Source: Paenibacillus campinasensis (GTDB taxonomy: Bacteria > Bacillota > Bacilli > Paenibacillales > Paenibacillaceae). Taken from it: a DNA stretch of 64,000 bases. Positions 15,917 to 25,614 of the stretch are shown here, piece by piece (position 1 is the stretch's first letter; every line of letters begins with the position of its first letter). Position numbers and translations under genes: made by a program. The stretch is from positions 1 through 64,000 of the forward strand of contig NZ_NPBY01000029.1 in the NCBI RefSeq assembly GCF_002272015.1, given 5' to 3'. The notes beneath the pieces were generated by a model that worked only from the letters and a program-made list of their open reading frames with translations, was not told where the DNA came from and searched no databases.

Positions 15917-17186
15917 GGAGAAATTTGCAGCCGTCCGCGAGCGGGTTCGTTCAGAGCTGGATATGACCTCAGCCATCAGCAATGAGGAGCTGATTCGGCA
16001 TATTGAGGATGTGGTGTGGAGAAGCCGGGAGCTTGGATATCTGACCGCATCCGAGAAGAGAAGGCTGGTTCGCCGGGTGTTTGACTCGTTCCGGGGGCTG
16101 GATGTTCTGCAGCCGTTAGTGGACGATCCGGGCATTACCGAGATTATGATTAACAGTCATGAGGAGATCTTTATCGAGCGGGGCGGTGAAGTCATGAAGC
16201 TGCCGATGCAATTTGAGTCACAGAGCCGGCTGGAGGATATTATTCAGAGCATCGTTGGCACCGTCAACCGGGTGGTGAATGAATCCTCGCCGATCGTGGA
16301 TGCCAGGCTGAAGGATGGCTCCAGGGTCAATATTGTGCTACCGCCCATAGCGTTAAAAGGCCCGACCATGACGATCCGGAAATTCCCGGAGTCGCCGATG
16401 ACGATGGAGGACCTGGTGGATAAGGGAGCCATCACCGCGGAAGCTGCTGAACTGCTAAGACTTTTGGTAGTTGGCAAATACAACATTTTTATCGGCGGTG
16501 GCACAGGCTCGGGGAAGACAACCTTTCTGAACGCATTGTCCCAGTACATTCCGCCCGATGAACGGGTCATTACGATCGAGGACTCGGCGGAGCTGAAGAT
16601 TGTGACCGTTCCGAATCTTGTATCTCTGGAGACACGGAACGCGAATACCGAAGGACGGGGTGAAATATCGATCCGCGATCTGATTCGGTCCTCGCTTCGG
16701 ATGCGGCCCAATCGCATCGTTGTGGGCGAGGTTCGGGGAAGCGAAGCGATCGATATGCTGCAGGCGATGAACACCGGACATGATGGAAGTCTGTCCACCG
16801 GCCATGCGAACAGCACAAGGGATATGATCAGCCGGCTGGAGTCCATGGTGCTTAGCGGGGCTGATCTCCCGGTTGAGGTGGTTCGCCAGCAGATCAGTTC
16901 GGCGATCGATATTTTTGTCCACTTATCCCGGCTTAGGGATCGTTCGCGCCGCGTCACCGAGATCAGTGAGGTGATAGGTATGAGCGGCGGCGAGGTCAAG
17001 CTGAACCCGCTTTACCGTTTTCGGGAGAGCGGAGAAGCAGGGGGACGCGTGCTGGGGGAGCTCGAATCATGCGGCAGCTTTCTCCGGCGCGATGACAAGC
17101 TGGCTATGGCCGGCATCAAGCTTTGGCCGCTGCAGAAAAAGTCAGAGGAGGCTGCTGATGAAGGCCGAATGGAAGCAACAAGCTGA
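15888..17186 (+). CDS. cpaF: CpaF/TadA-type secretion ATPase
   Basis: A 432-residue type II/IV secretion ATPase that powers assembly of the Tad pilus. The Walker A GGGTGSGKTTF is at about 203-212. The Asp box VITIEDSAEL, a Walker-B-like RIVVGEVRG and a His box GHDGSLSTGHANS follow in the usual order. The first ATG (15888) overlaps the preceding gene by 29 bases; ATG 15909 would reduce this to 8 and is equally possible. Neither has a strong ribosome binding site. Confidence 0.92.
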   Translation: MPTGTGLMVEEKFAAVRERVRSELDMTSAISNEELIRHIEDVVWRSRELGYLTASEKRRLVRRVFDSFRGLDVLQPLVDDPGITEIMINSHEEIFIERGGEVMKLPMQFESQSRLEDIIQSIVGTVNRVVNESSPIVDARLKDGSRVNIVLPPIALKGPTMTIRKFPESPMTMEDLVDKGAITAEAAELLRLLVVGKYNIFIGGGTGSGKTTFLNALSQYIPPDERVITIEDSAELKIVTVPNLVSLETRNANTEGRGEISIRDLIRSSLRMRPNRIVVGEVRGSEAIDMLQAMNTGHDGSLSTGHANSTRDMISRLESMVLSGADLPVEVVRQQISSAIDIFVHLSRLRDRSRRVTEISEVIGMSGGEVKLNPLYRFRESGEAGGRVLGELESCGSFLRRDDKLAMAGIKLWPLQKKSEEAADEGRMEATS

Positions 17187-18015
17187 ATTGAAGCGACGAC
17201 CGAAGCGCCGATCAGATATAGGCGAAGCACAGCATAAGGGGGCTGCTCGAAGTCAATCTCAGGGCAGCGGAAGATTTCCTGACTACCGTACATACCATTT
17301 GTCCCCGAGTCAGCGGGTCGGCAGTTTGCTGGCAGGTGCGGTGCTGTTATTCGGGATCGGCTACCTGTTTTACAGCCATGTTGTAATGGCGACGGTGCTG
17401 GTGGCCGGTTGTGTATTCTTTCCGAAATTTTGGAGGCGGCATTTGCTGGAGCGGAGACGAAGAACATTAAATCTTCACTTCAAGCAGGCGCTATATTCGA
17501 TATCTTCGTCGCTCTCCGCGGGCAAGTCGGTGGAGAATGCGTTCCGAGACGCGGTGCAGGACTTGTTGCTGCTGGACCCTGGGGGCCGCAGCGATATGAT
17601 CTTTGAGCTGAGGCTCATCGTCTCCCGACTGGAATACGGGGAGCCCATTGAGGTTGCTTTGCGGGATTTTGCCACGAGAGCAGCTATGGACGACATCACC
17701 AATTTCGCAGATGTGTTTACAACGTGCAAGCGGACCGGGGGAGACCTGGTTGAGGTCGTTCGGAGAACCTCCAGTGTAATCGGAGAGAAGCTTGATATCC
17801 AGCAGGAAATATCGGTGATGGTCTCGCAGAAAAGATTTGAATCCAAGGCGCTGCTCGTGGCTCCGTTCTTGCTTGTGCTCTTTATGAATTTGACCGCACC
17901 CGATTACATGGAGCCTATGCGCAGCGGGGCCGGGATGATGATTTCCACCTTGGCTTTAGCCGGGCTTGGCGGCTGCTTCTGGTGGATTACGAAAATGATG
18001 GATATCCAGGTTTAA
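17158..18015 (+). CDS. tadB: Tad pilus inner-membrane platform protein TadB (T2SS F family)
   Basis: 285 residues. A basic N-terminus leads into two membrane helices at about 55-95. A cytoplasmic GspF-type helical domain (SSLSAGKSVENAFRDAVQDL onwards) and two C-terminal helices follow. ATG 17158 has AGAGGAGG seven bases upstream and overlaps the end of cpaF by 29 bases. TadB and TadC together form the platform on which CpaF works. Confidence 0.87.
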   Translation: MKAEWKQQAELKRRPKRRSDIGEAQHKGAARSQSQGSGRFPDYRTYHLSPSQRVGSLLAGAVLLFGIGYLFYSHVVMATVLVAGCVFFPKFWRRHLLERRRRTLNLHFKQALYSISSSLSAGKSVENAFRDAVQDLLLLDPGGRSDMIFELRLIVSRLEYGEPIEVALRDFATRAAMDDITNFADVFTTCKRTGGDLVEVVRRTSSVIGEKLDIQQEISVMVSQKRFESKALLVAPFLLVLFMNLTAPDYMEPMRSGAGMMISTLALAGLGGCFWWITKMMDIQV

Positions 18016-18030
18016 GGAGGTGATACAGGC

Positions 18031-18903
18031 ATGCTGCTTGGGGTCTCTGCTGCTGTGATGGTTCTGCTGGCGGGTGGTTGGGTGGTGCTGAACTTGATCG
18101 GCGGCAAGAAATATCGAAGCTTTGGCAAGGTGCATATGGAAGGATTGAAGCTGCGGAAGATGAGTCCGCCGATGCTGTATCTGTTTGACCGGTTCAACAT
18201 TGCGACGCGTTTTCCCATTCTGTTCTTCCGCATTCAAGGCTCCGTGCAGAAAATTTACGGATTGCGTCAAAGTCCGGAGATGACATTGCTGTTCATGGCC
18301 GAGTCGCTGGCTTATGGCTGGCTCGCTCTGCTAGGCGGATGTCTGTTCACACTGATCTCTGGTGAGGCTATGGGGCTGTTATCCGGTTTGGGATTGGGGA
18401 TTCTGCTGCCGGTGCTCATGGTTCAGGATCTTCACAAAAAAGTCGTTCAGCGTGAGCAGGACATCGTAATGGAGCTTCCGGAGGTTCTGAACAAGCTGGT
18501 GCTGCTCGTAGGTGCGGGTGAAACGGTCCAGAGGGCGCTAATCCACTGTACGGAGAAGAGCAGTCAACAAGATCATCCGCTGTATCGCGAGCTGAGGCAG
18601 CTGGTCCAGGAATGGGAAGGCGGCGTTTCATTTCAGCAAGCGTTCGAGCAGTTCAACAAGCGCTGCGGGGTACAGGAGGTTTCGATCTTTACGACGACGA
18701 TGCTGCTTAATTTCCGGCGCGGAGGAAATGACTTCGTGCTTGCGTTAAGAGATCTGTCCCGCGTGCTGTGGGAGAAGCGCAAAGCGATCAGCAGAACGAG
18801 GGGAGAGCAGGCCTCCTCCAAGCTGGTGTTTCCGATGGTTGTCATTTTTATGATCGTCATTGTTCTCCTCGGAGCGCCGGCATTTATGATGATGAATATA
18901 TAG
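18031..18903 (+). CDS. tadC: Tad pilus inner-membrane platform protein TadC (T2SS F family)
   Basis: 290 residues with an N-terminal helix, two helices at about 90-130, the GspF domain (LPEVLNKLVLLVGAGETVQR onwards) and a C-terminal helix ending FPMVVIFMIVIVLLGAPAF. It follows tadB by 15 bases, with TAAGGAGGTGAT as the binding site. The pair of F-family proteins is typical of Tad systems. Confidence 0.87.
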   Translation: MLLGVSAAVMVLLAGGWVVLNLIGGKKYRSFGKVHMEGLKLRKMSPPMLYLFDRFNIATRFPILFFRIQGSVQKIYGLRQSPEMTLLFMAESLAYGWLALLGGCLFTLISGEAMGLLSGLGLGILLPVLMVQDLHKKVVQREQDIVMELPEVLNKLVLLVGAGETVQRALIHCTEKSSQQDHPLYRELRQLVQEWEGGVSFQQAFEQFNKRCGVQEVSIFTTTMLLNFRRGGNDFVLALRDLSRVLWEKRKAISRTRGEQASSKLVFPMVVIFMIVIVLLGAPAFMMMNI

Positions 18904-18922
18904 AAGGGATCGGTGTATACAC

Positions 18923-19117
18923 ATGATAGTATCAGGGCTTGGAAGAGGATTAAAGCGCTTTTGGAAGGACGATAGAGGGATCGGCACGCTTGAGATGATC
19001 TTGATCATCGTCGTTATTCTGGTCATCGCTTATTTCTTTAAGGATCAATTGTTCCAACTTGTACAGCGATTGTTTGCGAATGTGAACCAAAGAACCAATG
19101 AATTCATTAAGGATTAA
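18923..19117 (+). CDS. Flp1-family type IVb pilin
   Basis: A 64-residue major pilin candidate. The prepilin site reads DDRG|IGTLEMILIIVV, giving Gly at -1 and Glu at +5, followed directly by a hydrophobic helix. That fits class IVb pilins processed by the prepilin peptidase encoded downstream (23115). Short length is normal for Flp pilins. The last 20 bases overlap the next gene. Confidence 0.88.
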   Translation: MIVSGLGRGLKRFWKDDRGIGTLEMILIIVVILVIAYFFKDQLFQLVQRLFANVNQRTNEFIKD

Positions 19118-19781
19118 GAGAAGCAAGTTGTTGAAGGAGGAGGGGAGCTTCACCATTGAAGCTTCCCTTGTACTCCCGCTTGTGTTCGTTGTCGTCGTGC
19201 TGCTGTTGTTCCTGTGCTTGTATATATACCAACAATCGATGCTGGTGCAGGTGTCGAATGCCGCCTCGGAGCGCGTCGCTTTTATATGGAATAACAGCCA
19301 TAGGGAAGCTTCGAATGGAGCGGTGAGTGAAGGGCTGCATGACTCCCTCTACTGGCGGCTGACGGATGACGCATTGCTTACCTCGTTATTTGGCTGGAGC
19401 AAGGGAGAGAGCGGAGGACACATTTCCTTGCCCTCATCGGATGGGCAGGGTGGAGGACTTCCCTCAAGAAAGCTGGCTAAAGGAAACTCTGTTCTTCCTG
19501 ACGGTGTTCGGGGAGAGATGAATTATGACAACAAGCTGCTGCTGCGCACGGTGGAGACGAAGCTGGTACAGAGCACCTCGATGACGCCGGTGACCCGATT
19601 GATGAACCGAGACGGCTACGTCTACGCTGCTGCCCAGTCCGCTGTGGTGGACCCTGTTGAATTCATCCGCACGATTGATCTGATGCGCTATTACGGTTCG
19701 AAGTTCCGCGGAGCGGGCGGAAGCATAACGGATCCAGGCGCTGCCTCCGGCGTGCTGCAGCGGTTTGGAGGGCTGAAATAA
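19098..19781 (+). CDS. TadE-like pseudopilin
   Basis: 227 residues. The sequence KEEG|SFTIEASLVLPLVF has the TadE signature with Gly -1 and Glu +5, then a transmembrane helix and a roughly 180-residue extracytoplasmic domain. It overlaps the pilin gene by 20 bases and ends one base before the next start. Probably a minor pilus component. Confidence 0.82.
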   Translation: MNSLRIKRSKLLKEEGSFTIEASLVLPLVFVVVVLLLFLCLYIYQQSMLVQVSNAASERVAFIWNNSHREASNGAVSEGLHDSLYWRLTDDALLTSLFGWSKGESGGHISLPSSDGQGGGLPSRKLAKGNSVLPDGVRGEMNYDNKLLLRTVETKLVQSTSMTPVTRLMNRDGYVYAAAQSAVVDPVEFIRTIDLMRYYGSKFRGAGGSITDPGAASGVLQRFGGLK

Positions 19782-19782
19782 C

Positions 19783-22005
19783 ATGCTGAAGCGAGGTTTC
19801 AGACGAGGGCGGCGGTCAGTCAGGAGACATTTCTCCGATGGATCGGTATCGATCTTTCTTATTGTCATTCTGGCCGCTGTGTTTATGTTTGTGGCGGTGT
19901 TTATTGACTATGCCCGGATTGCGGCGATGAAGGTTCAGACCGAAAGATTGGCGCGGGCCGCTGTCCGGTCGGTCATGTCCGCTTATGATCCAGTCCTGCA
20001 GCAGCGCTACGGACTTTTTGCATATGGAGAGACCGATGGCAACATGATTATGGGCAATGTGCTGAATGACAGCTTGAATCCGGGTGACCGGGGCGATGCT
20101 TTCCAATTGATGGCGATGCGGGTAGACAGCTCAGGGCTTGAACTGGAACGGCCATTGGGATCCTATGAAGTCTTTAATCGCATGATCGGCGAAGACATGA
20201 AATATAAAGCACCGATTGATTTTACACTCGAATTGGTACAAAAGTTCAAGCCGATGTCGCAAGCGATGAAGGAAGCCTCGAATACGGTGGATGTGCTTGG
20301 AAAGCTTCAGAAGCTGTACGACAGAAGAGAAGATGCGCTAAATGAAATGCTGGAGAAACAGCGGAAAGCAGCCGAAAGCGCGTTGCCGTTGCCGAAGCTG
20401 ATTATGGACCCGCCAGGGGCTTACATCTATGATGCGTCTCTCAGCGGCTTCGTCTATATGGCGAGCGATGCGGCCGCCCAGTATGCAGATTATATGTCCA
20501 AGGTAGAGGAGGATGCCAGACGGCCGGAGGATGAGGACAAGTTGTATACTTCCTTGATACAGGATTATGAGTTCGGCGTGTCAGTGTTAAGCTCGCAAAT
20601 ATCAGCTCGATTGGATAAGGCCTCCAGCACGCATGATGAGCTTCTAACCAAGGCGGAACAACTGTGGACTGAAGCCCAAAGTTTGAATGAGGAAATGAAG
20701 CGGGTGATTCAGGAAGCAGAGGATCGAAACACCAATGTCGGTTATGATACCGTAACGAATGATCAGACCCTCGGCAACTCAGGATCGTCCGGAGAAGACG
20801 CAGCGTTGATTCGTTCGATTCGGGAGAAGACGGATCAACTGCTGCGAAGCGATGAGCTTCTGAACGGATTGCGTCAGGAGATTCATGGACAGAAGCGGAA
20901 GTACGCGGCTGTTCAGAGCGGAGTATCGTCTGTCGCCTCCTCTGCAGGAAGAAGCGAGAACAAAGGACAGGTCATGCAGACAAGCCGGCAGTTGGACAGT
21001 TACCTGCAGGAATATGCGGTTTCAGGCAGTGCAAATATCCTTGACCGTCAACGGGCTCAGCTGGACGAAAGCCGTGCTGCCGATAAAGAACGGAAGGCAG
21101 CAGAGAAGCTTGCCAAGCAGAAGCTGAATGAGGCTGCGAATGTATTGAGCGCTCTTAACGGACTCGAAGGGCAAAACGAGCTAATGGATGAGTTCCGCAA
21201 GCTGCAGCAGTATTATGACGAAAGTCTGCAGTTCAACCGGGAGCTAGATGAGGCGAGGAGTAGACGGGAGCTCGGCAGCAATCCCTATGACGCTGGCAAG
21301 TCAGCCATGAACGGGATGGACGGCATATTCGGATCGATGGGGAGCATTCTGGAGGGAGCAGGAGAAGAGCTTTTTCAAAATGAGTATGCGGTGCACTATT
21401 ATCAGCATTTTGATATAGGCAAATTATCCGAGGTCATCCAGAATCCTTCGGCCGGAAGCCGTCTAGCTGATGAGCTTAGGGTCGCGAATCAAGAGGTGGA
21501 GTACATTCTTTACGGATTTCACAACCCGATTGGCAACATATCTTCCGCTTATGCCGAAATTTTCGCTACCCGGCTTGCGATCCGGACGATGGAGGGACTG
21601 GTCGAGAACAGCAAGCTCGGCAATCCGCTGGTGGTTCTGGCAGCTGCTATATTGTATGGGATCGAGAAGTCGATTGAAGACATGCTTCAGCTAGTTCAGA
21701 AGGGCTCGATTCCATTGTCCAAGTATGTGCCTGTGCAGCTGACTTATCGAGATCATCTCAGGCTGTTTCTGCTGCTGCATAGCAACAATGAGCGCAAAAT
21801 GTCCCGTATGCTGGCACTGATCCGATTCAATACGGGAATCAATCCGGCTGATCGATCGACCTATGCTTCCGGTGAGGTCACCATGGCGATGCGGCTCTGG
21901 TTTCTGCCTGGCATTACGAATGTGCTGGGCACAGCAATTGGCGACAGCGGCGAAGTCCAGGGGAATCGGTATGTGTTTAGCCGCAGAGCGGATTTTTCCT
22001 ATTAG
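19783..22005 (+). CDS. Large TadG-like protein (DUF5702 type)
   Basis: 740 residues. After a basic N-terminus, SDGSVSIFLIVILAAVFMFV leads into one helix, then a roughly 690-residue extracytoplasmic domain with long coiled-coil segments (about 270-490, rich in E/K/Q/R). The N-terminal site resembles a prepilin site but has Phe where Glu +5 is expected. Position between two TadE-like genes suggests a role at the pilus base or tip. Function is inferred from context and the DUF5702 resemblance. Confidence 0.72.
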   Translation: MLKRGFRRGRRSVRRHFSDGSVSIFLIVILAAVFMFVAVFIDYARIAAMKVQTERLARAAVRSVMSAYDPVLQQRYGLFAYGETDGNMIMGNVLNDSLNPGDRGDAFQLMAMRVDSSGLELERPLGSYEVFNRMIGEDMKYKAPIDFTLELVQKFKPMSQAMKEASNTVDVLGKLQKLYDRREDALNEMLEKQRKAAESALPLPKLIMDPPGAYIYDASLSGFVYMASDAAAQYADYMSKVEEDARRPEDEDKLYTSLIQDYEFGVSVLSSQISARLDKASSTHDELLTKAEQLWTEAQSLNEEMKRVIQEAEDRNTNVGYDTVTNDQTLGNSGSSGEDAALIRSIREKTDQLLRSDELLNGLRQEIHGQKRKYAAVQSGVSSVASSAGRSENKGQVMQTSRQLDSYLQEYAVSGSANILDRQRAQLDESRAADKERKAAEKLAKQKLNEAANVLSALNGLEGQNELMDEFRKLQQYYDESLQFNRELDEARSRRELGSNPYDAGKSAMNGMDGIFGSMGSILEGAGEELFQNEYAVHYYQHFDIGKLSEVIQNPSAGSRLADELRVANQEVEYILYGFHNPIGNISSAYAEIFATRLAIRTMEGLVENSKLGNPLVVLAAAILYGIEKSIEDMLQLVQKGSIPLSKYVPVQLTYRDHLRLFLLLHSNNERKMSRMLALIRFNTGINPADRSTYASGEVTMAMRLWFLPGITNVLGTAIGDSGEVQGNRYVFSRRADFSY

Positions 22006-22021
22006 GATTAGAGGGATTCGA

Positions 22022-23005
22022 ATGAGAAGAGCAATACGGCGTAAGAGCGCCTTCCGGCACGGGAGCGGGAGCCATATTCGAACCGAGCAGGGAAGCATGG
22101 TGGTTGAAGCAGCACTGGTGCTGCCGATGTTTATGTTTTTTGTCATTTTTCTCATTTATATTGTGCAAATGACACTGATTTCAACTGCCCTGCAAAGCAT
22201 GGTGTCCGATACAGTCAAAACGGTAACCGCCCATATATACCCGGTCTCCATCGCAGTGAGTCCGAACGGAGACCAAGCCTCCGAATCCGGTTCCTCGAGT
22301 CCCTCGCACTGGGAAATTCCGAAGCTGTCTTTAAGCGATTGGGCCTCCCAGTACACATCACAGCTTCCATCGCCTGTGAATGAGTGGATACAGGAGGCTA
22401 TTGCGACCGGGGAGGAGCCCTTGCAGCAGCTTAAGAACGAGGCGGCTCAAGCGGTGCTTGACCCGGTAGTCAAACCGATTCTAAGGCCGTTCATGCCGGA
22501 GCTTCTTCATTACGAACGGATCCATGTATCCAATCTCCATATTCCGAACCTGAAGACCAATGAGAAGCCTTACTTCGGCATTGAGGTCAACTACGAACTT
22601 CCGATCCGCATGCCTTTTGTGAACAAGAAGATTGTGCTGCAGGCGAAAGCCCAGGAACGGCTATGGATTGGAGATACCGGAGAAGGGCGAAGCGGCGGGG
22701 GAACGGAGGAGAACACAGGACGCTCCATTGAGCTGCTGGAGAAGCCGGACCCGGCCGTTGCGAGCAAGCAGGCTATCGTGCGGGCCAAGATCGAGCCAGG
22801 GATGGAAGCCCAGCTGTCGGTCTACTACAAAAGTGGCAAAAGCACAGCCAAATATTTGGGCTGGAAAACGGCGGATGAGAACGGGTATATCGAATGGGAA
22901 TGGAATGTTGGCTTTAACACGACCCCTGGCACATGGCCATTTGTGATAGAAACCGCGGATGGTCAGCGACTCGAGGTGATGTTTACTGTCGTGCCGCGAC
23001 AATGA
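22022..23005 (+). CDS. Second TadE-like pseudopilin
   Basis: 327 residues. A long basic leader precedes TEQG|SMVVEAALVLPMFMFF, again with Gly -1 and Glu +5, then a helix and a large extracytoplasmic domain. The C-terminal 80 residues (ARVKIEPG... to FVIETADGQRLEVMFTVV) look like a small beta-sandwich, unusual for a TadE. ATG 22022 follows AGAGGGATTCGA. The frame runs upstream to 21863 inside the previous gene but lacks a start signal there. Confidence 0.75.
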   Translation: MRRAIRRKSAFRHGSGSHIRTEQGSMVVEAALVLPMFMFFVIFLIYIVQMTLISTALQSMVSDTVKTVTAHIYPVSIAVSPNGDQASESGSSSPSHWEIPKLSLSDWASQYTSQLPSPVNEWIQEAIATGEEPLQQLKNEAAQAVLDPVVKPILRPFMPELLHYERIHVSNLHIPNLKTNEKPYFGIEVNYELPIRMPFVNKKIVLQAKAQERLWIGDTGEGRSGGGTEENTGRSIELLEKPDPAVASKQAIVRAKIEPGMEAQLSVYYKSGKSTAKYLGWKTADENGYIEWEWNVGFNTTPGTWPFVIETADGQRLEVMFTVVPRQ

Positions 23006-23114
23006 TCAGGACCCTGCTTGGCATGGAACGAGAACCTTCAATTGAAGGGGCAAGAGGTAGAACGAAAGTGAAGAACGGCGGATATGTACGGTCGGATCGA
23101 GAGGGGGACGGGAC

Positions 23115-23627
23115 ATGGAGCTGGCTTTTGGAGCCTGCGGCATTTTTCTGCTGATGTCATTTATAACCGATATTCGCACGATGAAAATTCCGAATGTCAT
23201 AACGGTGTCGGCGATGACACTGGGCTTGCTGTATCATGGTGTGATTGGGGGATGGGAAGGGCTGTTCTTTTCGCTTAAAGGCCTTGGGACGGGGTTCTTC
23301 ATTCTGCTGATCATGTACTTTACCGGGGCTGTTGGCGCGGGAGATGTCAAGCTGTTTGGCGGAATCGGCGCATGGACCGGAGCGTTGTTCACACTGCAGT
23401 GTATTCTGTATTCGGTTCTGTTTGCCGGCGTAATCGGATTATGTCTTCTGCTCTGGCGCAGAGAGGTATTCAGCAGGTTACGACGAGTCGTGGCGGGCAT
23501 AGCGGGTGTGGTTATGCTGAGAAGCTTGCAGCCTTGGCGTGGTCAGGAGGGAGAGCATTTGCGTTTTCCGTTTATGACCGCGGTGCTCCCGGGCGCCATC
23601 GGTGCGTACCTATTTTTATATGTGTAG
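23115..23627 (+). CDS. Prepilin peptidase (A24 family, CpaA/TadV-like)
   Basis: A 170-residue polytopic membrane aspartic protease that cleaves the Flp and TadE leader peptides. The two catalytic Asp motifs are FITDIRTMKIPN near residue 18 and VGAGDVKLFGGIG near 75. There is no N-terminal methyltransferase domain, as expected for Tad-type peptidases. ATG 23115 follows GAGGGGGACGGG. Confidence 0.88.
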   Translation: MELAFGACGIFLLMSFITDIRTMKIPNVITVSAMTLGLLYHGVIGGWEGLFFSLKGLGTGFFILLIMYFTGAVGAGDVKLFGGIGAWTGALFTLQCILYSVLFAGVIGLCLLLWRREVFSRLRRVVAGIAGVVMLRSLQPWRGQEGEHLRFPFMTAVLPGAIGAYLFLYV

Positions 23628-23639
23628 GGGGCGGGAGCA

Positions 23640-25571
23640 TTGCTTGGGTTAAACACGGATTTTGTACAGAATGGCGGAACGTTTATGGTGTTGGGGAGAG
23701 AGCAAGGAATTGCACCTTCCGAGCTCAACCCGGTGCAGCTAGGGATGATTCGCTCCGCGCGTATCCCTCACCTGCTCAAGCTGCATGTGCGGGAACTGGA
23801 TAATCAGGTAACGCTGGAATATGACATCAGCGGCAAAAAGATGCTGTCACAAGCATTGAAAAGCGAAAGGCTGAGCCTGACTGAATATTATGGGCTGCTG
23901 CTCCAGATGGCCACAGCTTTGAATGAAGCGAGTCAATACATGCTTCAGCCCGAGCAGTATGTTTTGCATGAGGACTATATTTTTGTGGAAGGGGATCTGC
24001 ATCTCGGGACGCTGTATTTATGCTATGTCCCTTTGGAAAACGCCAGGGGAACCGGGCCTGGCGTGCAGCATCCATTGAAGGAGTTCATGACCCGTCTGCT
24101 GGCGAATGTGACCGAGCTGAAAGGCGGGGGTGTGCAGGCGCTGATGTCTTTTTGCGCGAGCGAAGCCTTCCATCTGACAGGGATTAAGGAGCTGCTTATT
24201 GACCTGTTGTCCACAGAGGATGATACGGGAGGCAGAGAGGCTCGGACCGAAAATGCCGATATGCGGAGTGTGTATGAACTTGCCAGCGAGCAAGCGGCCA
24301 GTGAGGTGGAGCATGGCTACCGGGCGGCAAGGTATGAACCGGACGCGATTCCAACAGCACAACACCCGGAGCAGGAGACGAATAGAAAAAGTCAGGTTCG
24401 CAGCCGCAGCATAAGGCGAAATGCGAGGCGAGCGCAGGAAGAGGAGGATCAGGCACAGGAGCAGAGGGAAATACGTGAGCGTCTGCCGAAGGCTTCCGCC
24501 TTTTCGTTGTCCGCTTCCTTTTCTTCGAGCGAGGATGAGACAACGGAGGAGGCGCAAGGCTCCTCGCCCGTACGTACGTATATTGTGCTTGGCTGTATGC
24601 TCGCGGCAGCGGTCACGTGGCGGTTCCTGTACATGAATCAGCCGGGCACGCTGATGCTGATCGTATCGGCTGTCATTACACTGCTGCTGGCGGCAGCTGC
24701 TTGGCTGGCATGGCAGGGCAAGCTGAAGCGTTTGTTTGCAAGATCGGAGGCCTGGACAGACTCAGGCTCACTGCCGCTGCTTGAATCGGTGGAGCTTCCT
24801 TCCCCGCGCAAGATTGGCTGGGGAATTCCGAAATTTGAGGCAGACCCGTTATCTGAGGTTTTGACGGAACATCGCGATATTCCATCCCGACCAGTCAGGG
24901 GAAGACAAAGGCATGAGGAGGAACTCACGGAGGACTGGAGATGGAATCAACCGGATATGGAACCGGGAGAGCAGCCGAGCGTAAGCACAAACGACCGGAC
25001 GGGGAGCCCAGATTCCGGATTCGGAGGCGGCTACAATTCTTCCGGAGGAATCCAGGCTGAGGGAGGTGCGCTGCAGCAGCGTCCCCATCAACAACGAACC
25101 GCCGGGAATCCTGGGATGTCAACTAGGCAGATGGAGGAGCCGACCGATGCCGAAGACTATTATCGGCAGCTGTCACACAAGACCAGCGTATTGGCTTCGG
25201 GTGACGCCGGTACAATGCTGCTCTCAGCCCAGGATGGGGGATGTATGACGGCAGCTACAGCTCCGAGAGCCTTCATTGAGACAACCGACCCGAATACAGG
25301 AGCAAGTCAGCGAATTGAGCTTGTTCAGCAGCATTTTATCATCGGCCGTTCACCCGAGGTCGCACAGTATGTGGCCTCCGCTCCGGGAACCTCGCGGGCA
25401 CATGTGGAATTGTCTCGCGATCAAGGCGGCTATCTCATTAAAGATTTGGGTTCGAAGAACGGGACGGTGTTGAACGGGGAGCCTATGGTTCCGTACAAAG
25501 GGTATGCGCTGCAAGAGGGAGATACCTTTGTCATTGCAGGAGGGAAATTCAGCTTTAGGGTGTCGGTGTAG
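23640..25571 (+). CDS. FHA-domain membrane protein (DUF6382 N-terminus)
   Basis: 643 residues. An N-terminal domain of about 190 residues (TFMVLGREQG... LLKLHVRELDNQVTLEYDIS) matches the DUF6382 type. A charged disordered linker follows, then two transmembrane helices near 315-360, a second disordered stretch, and a C-terminal FHA domain (about 555-643) with FIIGRSPEVAQY, SRAHVEL and DLGSKNGTVLNG. The FHA motif residues for phosphothreonine binding look intact, so it may link pilus assembly to Ser/Thr kinase signalling. TTG 23640 is taken as start. Confidence 0.82.
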   Translation: MLGLNTDFVQNGGTFMVLGREQGIAPSELNPVQLGMIRSARIPHLLKLHVRELDNQVTLEYDISGKKMLSQALKSERLSLTEYYGLLLQMATALNEASQYMLQPEQYVLHEDYIFVEGDLHLGTLYLCYVPLENARGTGPGVQHPLKEFMTRLLANVTELKGGGVQALMSFCASEAFHLTGIKELLIDLLSTEDDTGGREARTENADMRSVYELASEQAASEVEHGYRAARYEPDAIPTAQHPEQETNRKSQVRSRSIRRNARRAQEEEDQAQEQREIRERLPKASAFSLSASFSSSEDETTEEAQGSSPVRTYIVLGCMLAAAVTWRFLYMNQPGTLMLIVSAVITLLLAAAAWLAWQGKLKRLFARSEAWTDSGSLPLLESVELPSPRKIGWGIPKFEADPLSEVLTEHRDIPSRPVRGRQRHEEELTEDWRWNQPDMEPGEQPSVSTNDRTGSPDSGFGGGYNSSGGIQAEGGALQQRPHQQRTAGNPGMSTRQMEEPTDAEDYYRQLSHKTSVLASGDAGTMLLSAQDGGCMTAATAPRAFIETTDPNTGASQRIELVQQHFIIGRSPEVAQYVASAPGTSRAHVELSRDQGGYLIKDLGSKNGTVLNGEPMVPYKGYALQEGDTFVIAGGKFSFRVSV

Positions 25572-25614
25572 CAAGTAACCCAATGCCTGGGACAGTTAAA
25601 GAGGGAACGAACAT

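Noticed and set aside
23002-23154. 50-codon frame starting with ATGA at the end of the second TadE-like gene
   Set aside because: It overlaps the prepilin peptidase start, has no family resemblance and no membrane or pilin features; probably chance.
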